From contig JAGVVL010000022.1 of NCBI GenBank assembly GCA_018287875.1, positions 1,302,001 through 1,366,000 on the forward strand: a stretch of DNA of 64,000 bases, given 5' to 3'. Below the pieces are notes generated by a model. That model worked only from the letters and a program-made list of their open reading frames with translations. It ran no database searches and was not told the origin of the DNA. This stretch comes from Nigrospora sphaerica (taxonomy: Eukaryota > Ascomycota > Sordariomycetes > Amphisphaeriales > Apiosporaceae). Of this stretch, positions 54,997 through 64,000 are shown piece by piece (position 1 is the stretch's first letter; every line of letters starts with the position of its first letter). The position numbers and the translations under genes are program-made.

Positions 54997-57980
54997 GCCA
55001 GCGATACGAACGATGGACGAACGGCAATGAGGAGCGAGTTTGCGGCTTAATACGACGATCTTTGGAGCTCCGGACCCGCACGAGAGCAGCATTCCCCGCA
55101 CGGAAATGTGGTCGTAAAACGCAAGTTGGAGGAGGTGGGAAAACCACGCGAAACGAGGGGCCATATCAGCGGCATAGGCCACCGCTCCACCTGGGAATCA
55201 AGGCGCGGCGACAGCTCGCGGCCGAGGGACCTCTGTATCATAGGGACGATTTTACCGCAGGAATATCCCGCCTGCTACCAATGACACGATTCAAACCCCC
55301 ACCTTCGTTCGCTGCCGCGAGATTGTAGGCTGCAGCTGGGCGTGTTGAAAGTGATGAGAAGCTAGCGGGCTTATCCGTGACTTGGTTTCGAGGCGGCACG
55401 GAGGTTTCTCGACCCGGCACCTCATGGGAGGACTGAGTGGGAAAGAAAAGTACAGAGCTGCGCAATTTCGGGAGGGCGAATAACATGCCATGGCAATCGT
55501 CCTTCGAAAGCGCCTAGATCACGTTGGGGATTTGGCGTCAAGGGTCCTGGCAGTCGAGCAGTAAACTTGCCAGCGTATCACCCTTACCCCAGACTCCCCA
55601 AGTATACTCAGACTAACTACGGCTAGGTATTCGCCGATTGCGTATTATATTACGCTATCACGAACCTGCCGAATTGGATGGAGCCAAGGATATGCGGTGT
55701 CCTGCCACAAACACGGCGGCGCGCAGTTGATGTCGACAGCTCGGCGTGTCGACGCGTCAAATTGGTCGCGGGCGTAGGCGCATGTCCAAGGAACCAACCG
55801 TTCCAGCGTTGAGACGGATACGCGACGAGCCTACGGGCACCCACGACGCGCTTTTTTCCAGCCAAGTTCTTCGGCATGGAAGTCGCCGGGATCGCCTTAC
55901 CACATCCTCATGGCTTTGCTCCTCGATACAACCGAGAAGACGCCGCATGGTGGTCAATGTCGCGGCCCGCATCCGTTTCATCATGAGCGCCGTGGACGCC
56001 GTGTCGTCCCCTCGACGCCTTGGCTCGGGTGCCTTCGCCTTCATGACCTGCGTCGCGACTTCACACGGGGGCTTTGAACCTGGCATCCAGGAACGGGGCC
56101 GTGCCGCCACTGTGTGACTTGGTGTGAGCTTCTTTCGTCTCTTGTGACGCCAGGAATTGGCCACCTCGCGAGAGCCAGCGGCTAAACCGAGACGGTCCCA
56201 AGCGAGTACGGACAGCAAGAAGACGCTGGCCCAATCCCTATCTACACCAAAAGGGGGACCACCAACCGTGGCCTTCCACCCACGTGCCGCTGGCGGAGCC
56301 GGGTTCCCGGACGCCCGCATCTACTTGCCGGCTGCCGACCGCCGTGGCATCGGGCCCCAACAACGCTCCCCCAACTGCGAGATTGTAGATTACTCCCCGT
56401 GGTGCGGCAGGGTCCGTCCTAGCCACCGAGCGCGGGTTCTCCGCGCGGTGGCGGACCAAGGGCTGGACGGACGTGCTTGCCCGGGGCACCTATCGCTGAT
56501 GCAAGCAAAATGGGATGAGGAACAAAAGGCAAAAACGAGCCGGTGTGTAGGCCTGGGCCGGCGGCATGAGACGGTGGGAAGCACAAGCACATCAGTTGCC
56601 CCGTCTCACGGGGTGGATCAGACCCCGGATCGCCATTCGGCTCTAACTCAATGCGGTCTGACGTGACCGCTGGGCGGTTCGTGTGAGCCAGGCACCCGAA
56701 TATGGAGAGAAGAAGCAGCAGCTGGTGCCGTGGCAGTCGGGCCATGCGTCATGGCTATTTTGCTGAGATGCCCAGTCAGCCAGTGTGTGTTCGTTAATTT
56801 AGGGGGCCCAAACGGGGGCATTCGCGGAACCGAGATGGGGGGCTCCGCTGGAGCTCCAGGGAAAAGCGAAACATGGCGCGAGTCATGAACATGACAGGGC
56901 GGCCCCGAACCCCGACGGGATGCGCAGAGTACGGCGCGTCCGCAGTATTTTGAGCAAGCAATTGTGTCTCGACGATGATGTAACGAGAATGACAAAGATA
57001 GCAACCAGGTCGGGCACCGCCAACACGGTGGGGAGGAATTCGGCGAGCCTCCTGCGATCTCCTCCCGCCAAGGGACACATCCCGTCCCATGCTCCCCGCA
57101 AACCACGAGTGTCTTCATTTTATGCATGGCCATTATCGGGGGTCGTAATTGGCCTCGTGCCCTGGACAGACATTCTCATTACGATGGCCCGTGATAGGAC
57201 TACGGTGGTGGCGGCAACCTGGCCTCCGTCTCATCTTCTCCTCCCCCAATTCACCTGTCGCCCGCCTTGCCCAGTCTGCGCACTCTACACGATACAGACT
57301 CTCCAGCCCTCCCAGACCTAGTGCCCAGTCTGGCATGATAAGGTGAGCCCTATACAGACGAGTGTACAGACGAACCGTTCGGTCCACATACTCAGCCCTC
57401 GCGAACCATAAGTCTGTTGTCCTGGAGTGGGGGGTTTCCAAGCCCGCTTGCTTCATCCCCACCGGATGCCCCCCCTGCGGCCCGTTTCACACGCGAATGC
57501 CCCATCCCCCGTTCCGAGTCGCCGCCATCCCTATAGGTGACCCTCTTCTTCTGCAGGGCTCAGCCCAGGAGCGCGGGCGTCAAAATTAAAGTTTCCCGCA
57601 GCTCGGCCGACCACTGTCGCAAGCGAGAAGGGCCTTCCTTTTTGGGCCGTCTGATCGGCGTGCGGGTTCAGTGTGACAGTTGCGCCCTCGCACGCCCTCG
57701 GCCGCGGGTGAAGGGGGGAAACATGCGTCCTTCTCATTCCCCCATGCCCTCGCCCTGGACCCGGGGCCAGACCACAAAAGGCTCCGGCCATCGGTCGTTC
57801 TGGCCTAGGCAAACCGTTTCCCTTCCTCGCGCGTCCAACTTATTTGAGGAAGGGTGCCTCCTCGGCCGTCCGTTACTGCTGCGCCCCGGTTTTCCTGTGT
57901 TTCCCTTCTTGTCCGCCCTGGGCTTTGCTTCCCCGGGATTCTCCTTGAAGCTTTCTCGCCCGCACTCGTCTCTGTCTGCC
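54997..57980. other. Long intergenic region, no gene seen
   Basis: Three kilobases with no supported gene. The right end is pyrimidine-rich and should hold the receptor promoter and leader. Confidence 0.45.
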
Positions 57981-59481
57981 ATGGGGAGCTGGATCGACGA
58001 AATCGCCGGGCCGACGCTCGTCGTCAGCCTGTTGTCGGCCGTGGCCACCGGTCTGGTACTGGTAGTATGGTCGACGTCGACGCCGAACCCGGCGCGGGTG
58101 GCTGAGAGAAACTCGCTGCGTGAGGCCCTGGTGCTGAATCTCATGATTGCCGGTGCGTCTCCTCTCTCCCTCCCTCGCGTGTGGCCCAGGTGGCACTCCC
58201 TCGGCGGCATGGCGCTGGTGTGACTAACTTGAGGCGCTACGCTGCAGAGTTCATCAACTCGGTCAACAACAGCATATCCGGTAGCTTCGTCGTCATCTCG
58301 AGGGCAAAGCCGCCGCCGGGCCCCTCGTGCAACTTGAACGGCTGGCTTGGCCAAGTCTCGGTGCAGGTAAGGAGGCAGCGACCCTTTCAGCCACATCGTC
58401 CACTCGGTACGCCCTGCTCACCAGTGTCCAGGCTTCCGACTTTTCCCTCCTGGCCATGGCTCTGGTGACGCTGTTCACCTTCAACTACCAGTCGAGTCTT
58501 ATCAAACCGCCGCCCACGGTCGTGCGCCTCACCTGCGTCTCCCTCTGGGTTGTCCCTCTCATCACCGGTGCGTCTGGCGCCCTTGCCCCCCTGGACGGCC
58601 CCCGATTGGGTCTTGGAGTCTCGCGGATGGCTCTCTAACACAATTCGCACAGGTACGGTGGCCCTGGGCCTCAACAAGATCTCGCCGGCGTCGGGGAACT
58701 GGTGCTGGATCGCCGAGGAACCGCGGTACCTGCGCTACGTCCTGGGCCACGGCTGGCGCTTTGCTATTTTCTTTGTCATCATTGTCATCTACGCCTACAT
58801 TTTCACTCGCGTCGCCAGCCGCGTACGTTCCCGGCGCCGCACCAACAGCAACGCCGCGCGCGACGCCAGGCCCGACCTCCCGCCTCCCTTCTCGCCCAAC
58901 GTGCAGCGCTTCAACGTCGAGCAGGGCGACGGGCTGCAGAAGCTCGAGAGTGAGTCACTCGTCACCCCCCACCCTTGGACTCCTGCCTCAGGCCCAGAAG
59001 GGGTGTGGCTGGCTGTGTCCAGGGACCCATTTAGTACAAGGACGAAGTGCTGACGCGGGTGGACCTCACAGAGGAGCTCTGCTTCTTCCCGTCCAACTCG
59101 GAAAAGCCCCAGCCGTCGCCGTCGCAGGACGAGTTCGGCGAGCGGTTCCGGAGCGGGCAGGGGACCAAGCTGGCAGCGCAGCGGCCGTCGTCGCTGCGGC
59201 GGGGGCGGGCCGGGACGCCGCGCGTCGACGAGGAGTTCCGGCACTGGCTGCTGCTCGCCATCTACCCGGCCACGTACATGGTGGTGTGGACGCCGGGCCT
59301 CGCGAACCGCATCGTCGAGCTCAGCGGCGGCTCCTCGCACATCCTCACCGTCCTCCAGGCCACCACCCAGAGCACCGGCCTCGTCAACGCCCTCGCCTAC
59401 GGCTTCAAGGAGCTGCACGGCCGCGTCGAGCGCCGTGAGCGCGGTTGGGGCTTCCAGGTCTACAGCGAGCTGTACAAGTGA
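57981..59481 (+). CDS. cAMP-receptor-like/Git3-type seven-helix receptor (GPCR)
   Basis: A 377-residue plasma-membrane receptor from five exons: 57981-58152, 58248-58366, 58432-58567, 58653-58949 and 59072-59481. Introns are 95, 65, 85 and 122 bp. All phases agree, and branch sites (CTAAC, CTCAC, CTAAC, CTGAC) are visible. Seven hydrophobic helices can be counted. Helix 2 into the loop reads EFINSVNNSISG; helix 3 follows CNLNGWLGQVSVQ; helix 5 follows GNWCWI and LGHGWRFAIFF; helix 6 is LLLAIYPATYMVVW; helix 7 ends in NALAYGF. The Cys before helix 3 and the CW after helix 4 could form the usual disulfide. A long cytoplasmic third loop is rich in Arg/Ser. The pattern fits fungal cAMP-receptor-like/Git3-related GPCRs that signal through G-alpha. 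The ligand is unknown. Confidence 0.85.
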
Positions 59482-62400
59482 GCCCCGGTCCCCCGTGGGA
59501 AGGGCTGGGGGAAGAGGGAGCCTACCGAATTGGAAAAAGGGAGGGGGTAAATGAATCATGACGGATATTGATACCCGGTTGCCCGACAGCTGGCCCCGTG
59601 GCTTTACGACAAGGCCGCGATACGAAGTCAGCTGAAGAACCCCAGTAATAACCACCCAGTTTACGATAAACGACATCAAATAACCTAATTCATTCGTTCC
59701 CCTCCGAGTTGGTTTCGAGCTTTCCACACCCTTCTTGACACCGAAGCTGTTTTAGGTTACCCTACCGGTTTCCAACCCCGATTGCAGAGCGAGATCTCTA
59801 GTTTTTCCGCGACGCTATGTAGCAGCACGCTTTTAGGGTAGAGCGCGAGACACTGGAAGGCCCTGGCTGCTATGCCTTGTCCGAGGCCCCTCTGCAGCTT
59901 GATCTCGTCCTTCACTTGGCCAGCCATGTGGCCAAGTTTATGGCCGGCTCAGGTATCATATATTTCCTAAAACTGCCGAGAAGCCCACGCTCCCCGGCGT
60001 GCTAGGTTCGGCAAGTCAGTTTATGTTCCTGGTGGATTTGTGAGGGTCCTGCCTAATCTGTTTCTCGGCTCAGCCCTCTTTTAGAAACTCCTGCAAAAGG
60101 GTCACTGCCGGGACAGAAAGGAACGGTCCGGAAGCGTGACTGCATCATGGCCACCTTCTACATTGTTATGATTCAAGCTGGAAATGACCGACTGACCCGT
60201 TTCGTTTGGCGGGCAGTCTAGATTACCGGGCTTCAAGACGCCGATGGAACGGGAAAACAACCCACTCATGGAGGAACAGGGGAGCCTTTAGCTGGTTCGC
60301 TCAAACCGGCAATTCAGGGCTGAGGCAGATCATGACAGGGTCGGATATTTTGGAAGAACTCCGGGACTTCAGAAACAATCCCGCCAATACGACACTAAAA
60401 GTATATAGATGCGGTACTTGAATGATGTGATATAGTAGAAATTACCTGAAGAGACGGAAAGGTCTCAGCAGTATCTGAAAATTTCAATTACGGAATTTTG
60501 CCAAAAGTCTTCTATACCAACATTTTCACCTGGCCATGGTCTCGCCAACACCCACTGCCGGGCCGGAGCGTGCGCAGGCTATACGTGATGCCGAACCACG
60601 CTACATTCCTTCCTTATACGACAAAAAAGCCCGTTTGAACGGTTCGGGACATATATCAGTACCGCGATATCTTGCAACTCATGCCAACACATATCACTCT
60701 AGGAATTGAAACATAGAAGATTTCCATCTCCATTGGAAGCAACACAAGCAAGGGAAGTCGGATGTTCCTATGAGGAGCAGGTAGACAAAAAGGGGTTGCT
60801 GGGGCCACCCTTGCTACACTACCACTTATCATCCGTGGCCACCAACGAACAGCGGAAACTAGAAAAGCGATTACGGTCCCTTCAAGGGTCAACCTAGAGA
60901 CCGTGGTCCCATTTCCAGCTGTCCGGTGGCTCGCATTCGCTACAAACGGCCTCGGGAGACGCATTGAAAGAGGTTCTTCATATGACCATTTCTGGGTGCT
61001 TGACAGAGAAGCACCAAGGGAGGTCGGTATTCCCTAAGATAGGTCCTCCAGGTTGAGACGAGAGATTACATCATACACAGAAAGGCTGCCGAGTGCGTGC
61101 CGAAAGGGATATGGGACAAGAACCACGGGGATCCGGAGCAGGTTGTTCTTGGCTAATCGTTATTCTATTATCACGGAGGTTTTCATTCTTCAAACAAGCC
61201 TACCTATAGAAAGAGCCTATTTCTGGTCTAGCTATGGACAGGGTCGCAGGCGTGCAATACGGCGTTGGAGAGGAGACCTACGTCCGAGGAGCGACACCAA
61301 CTTCTTGGCTGAGCTGCAGTCGAAAAAGTACCTATGTTCGAAAGGACGGAGTAGCAGCAACGTACGAGGTTGCTTTTTCAAGTAGGAGCTGTGAAAAGCC
61401 CCCAAGATCGTAGGCACACCATGCTCGTATTTCTGTGGAGGTGTTTGTGCGGAGCGATGGGGGTAAGGGGAGGTTCAACCCAAACAACACTTTCGTCAAT
61501 CACGACTGAAAATAACATAGGGAAGCATTGGGCGAGGGCGGATGTACCAATTTTCTTACCCACTTGAGGACCATGAAGAGAAACGACTGCATCGTCGACA
61601 CACGGTGGAGCGCGGACGACCGTAGTGGATATCGAAGGATGAAGGCTACATGAATGGTCCAAATGACGATGGAGGCAAGGCTACTCTCCCAGGCCAAGCA
61701 CGCCCCGGAGCAGTTTAAAAGACCCAACTTTATGTATGCCGGAAGTGTTTGGCCCTTTGTTACATTCCGAAGTGCTCCAGAAGTTCAAGAGGGATTTCTG
61801 CGGCAGTTGGGTGGTGTTGCTAGCAACGTATCACAAAGGCGTATCTTTCACACTGAGAAAGGGTTTTGTCCATATACACGTCTACACGAACCAAGGGGCC
61901 AACAAGTATGTCTGCCGAGAGCAACACGGCTCATGGCAAGATAACAAACCGAACGATCAACGCCCAGCCCTTGAATGATTAGGGCAAAGAAAAGAGACAT
62001 CCGATCGTCCTTCTTCTGAGTACTTGAGTACAGTGCATGGATGAGGACGGTATCTTCCCCTCGGCTGAGTTGAGGCGAGGTCGTCGAGGAAAAGCCCGAG
62101 GGACCGAGGCCTAGGGCAAAGAGTTCCTTGGAAAACGGCAACCCAAAATCATGGAGAGCAGGCCAGCGCCCAAACAAGGACCGGGGGTTGCCGGTGGGTG
62201 GTCCTTCGACGTCCTCAGCCAAAGTGCCGATGGGGGGAGCCAAAGGATGGCCTCAGATCATGACGACGACCGTTGCTGACCACGCGGCTGCCGTGAAGCC
62301 TCATGGCCGTCGTTGCCGCGCTCGTGGTGCGCGGGGGTGAACCCACGTGCCACCGAGCGATGACGCGGCCCCGGGCAGGCAGGAGGAAAGGGAGAGGCGT

Positions 62401-64000
62401 CGTTGGGCGCCCATCACTGCAATCAAGCCTATCAATCGCCTGTTCCATGGCCCAGCGCGCGCACCTTCATATCCTTCCCATGCCTGAGGAATTATGGGTA
62501 TTGAAGGTTAGCAGTTAGTCAGTAGGTCATCGGGGATGAGAAACGATGGGGTTCCCCGCGCTATTGACCTGCGCGCGATTTCACCTCGATCGCCGTTTCT
62601 TTCCCACAGAATCAGATTGTCAAAGTTGTGAGCAAAAAGCCGCGCCCGGGGCGAGCATGATGGATGGGAGAGGCGATTGGAGAGGGGGAAACTAGGCCGA
62701 TCAGGTCGGATGGAATATTGCCCGCCGGGTGCGTTGGCTATGTTGTCATTCGCGGCCTCGCGTCCGCCCAGGCCCCTTGTGATCTGTTCGCCCTCCGTAC
62801 CCGCTATTCCTCTGCTCCGCGACGGGCGCTGCCCTGGCGCGGTGACGACATCGATTCGCACGCGTGCGGCCGCGCGACGCGTACCAAAGAAAAAAACAAC
62901 GGCCGGCGCCGGGACGAGGGGGCCAACGGCGAAAGTTTTGGGGACCCGCGGCGGATCCGATGGAAAGATCTTCCTGCCTCATCGTGATTCCGCAGCCACC
63001 ACCCCTTCCTCACCTCCCCCTTCCGCGTTCGGGAGGGAGAGCGAGCGGGCGTCTTGCGTCGTCGTCGTCGTCGTCGCGTGCTCTCTTATCCCGCGGCAAC
63101 AGATGGGCGGGGATGGGATGCGACAACGCGGCCCAGAGAGCCCAGAGCTGCCCGAAGAATCAAGGGATGGCTCCGTGCTTGGCCGGGATAGCCCTTCACG
63201 CTCCCAGGATGCCATCCCGTCCAGGAAGCGGAACAACATCGAACCTCCAGCCCCGCCCCCCTTCTCTAAAAGCCCGCCATCAGCACGGACGCGCGTCCAG
63301 ACTTTGTCGTCACTTCTCAATTAGTCGGTCCCGGTTTCCCCCTCCCCTTCCCCTGCCCCGGCCGCGTTGGGGACCGGGTTTCGCCGTGGGATAATCCCAA
63401 GAAACAGAATCCGGGGGCGGAGATGGGACACCACGACGGCACGCAAGGGAGGGCGCAAATACGGGAGAGAGACAGGAAAAGGGGGGCCGCGCGGAAGGGT
63501 GACTTCAGCATGACGAGTCGCGGATCTTTGTAGATCGACGCCGGGGCTGGGGCAAGCCCGAGCAAGCCGCCACGCGATTCGACCCGGGATTAAGGTTGGG
63601 CAGAAGAAGAGTCGTTGCCTCGGGAGTTGCCTAACAAGGTTTCCTGTCATCGCAACATCTCGCCCACGCCCCATCCATGACAAGCTTATGGGGCCATCAC
63701 ACGCGCGGCGCTCGGGACGAATCGAGCGAGGCCGAAGCAGAGAGACGGAGAAGGGACGAGAGAAAGAGAGAAGGGGGGGGAGAGTGGGTAGGTGTGAAGT
63801 ACAGGGCACGTTGAATTTCGGTGGGCCGGAGGACGAACAGATGGTGGGACAGGCCGAATGTGCGGTGATTGCGGAGGGCAGCGACGGCCTGATGATGCGG
63901 TCCACGTCGGAGTCGCAGTAGGTCCTTCCTCGCTATACTTCCTGCCGAGCCGACGATGGTGGGTATGTAGCTCTCTCTCTATCATTCTCCCCTCTCCCTC
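59482..64000. other. Long terminal region, no gene seen
   Basis: About 4.5 kb to the window end without a supported gene. The part at 59.7-62 kb is AT-richer. The part at 62.6-64 kb is GC- and pyrimidine-rich and could be the promoter or leader of a gene beyond the window. Small open frames show no domain. Confidence 0.45.

Overview
The window looks like nuclear DNA of a filamentous ascomycete (Pezizomycotina), most likely a Sordariomycete and probably Hypocreales. The reasons are short introns (47-159 bp) with GTRNGT-type donors and CTRAY branch sites, GC-rich coding exons in lower-GC intergenic DNA, and typical families: a P450, a Zn2Cys6 regulator, a GH3 xylosidase, a Ctr copper transporter, a bZIP-ankyrin factor and a cAMP-receptor-like GPCR. 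The species cannot be fixed from sequence alone. Exon structures below were built by hand from splice consensus and reading-frame continuity.

Layout. 0-10 kb: a cysteine-containing secreted protein (90-875), a four-exon cytochrome P450 (1810-3567, minus), a second cysteine-rich secreted protein (5270-6047, minus), a complete but dead Fot1/pogo-type DNA transposon with 43-bp inverted repeats and a TA target duplication (6614-8545), and an NADP-type alcohol dehydrogenase (8763-9937, minus). 10-20 kb: a broken ankyrin-repeat gene (11490-12864, minus), an intronless MFS sugar transporter (14343-15905), a probable beta-propeller pseudogene with three in-frame TAG codons (minus), and a metallo-beta-lactamase-fold hydrolase (18035-19242, minus). 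22-34 kb: a GrpB-family protein, a Baeyer-Villiger/flavin monooxygenase convergent with a Zn2Cys6 regulator, a copper transporter, a membrane-anchored hemerythrin-like protein, a decayed sulfotransferase gene, and a 97-residue ten-cysteine secreted peptide. 38-46 kb: a bZIP-ankyrin factor, a broken P-loop gene fragment, a single-pass membrane protein, and the most interesting gene: a 353-residue precursor with 13 copies of a QRGWN core, nearly all followed by a Lys-Arg kexin site (44684-45745, minus). 50-60 kb: a secreted GH3 beta-xylosidase, SEC61 beta with an intron directly after its start codon, and a five-exon seven-helix receptor.

How the genes fit together. No obvious secondary-metabolite cluster with a backbone enzyme is present. 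The one pairing that suggests shared regulation is the monooxygenase with its convergent Zn2Cys6 factor. Several loci are decayed by nonsense changes or frameshifts. Many nonsense codons read as TGG to TAG or CAR to TAR, compatible with repeat-induced point mutation or ordinary decay. Long stretches (34.2-38.3, 45.8-50.7, 55-57.9 and 59.5-64 kb) hold no gene I can support. I found no tRNA, rRNA or CRISPR.
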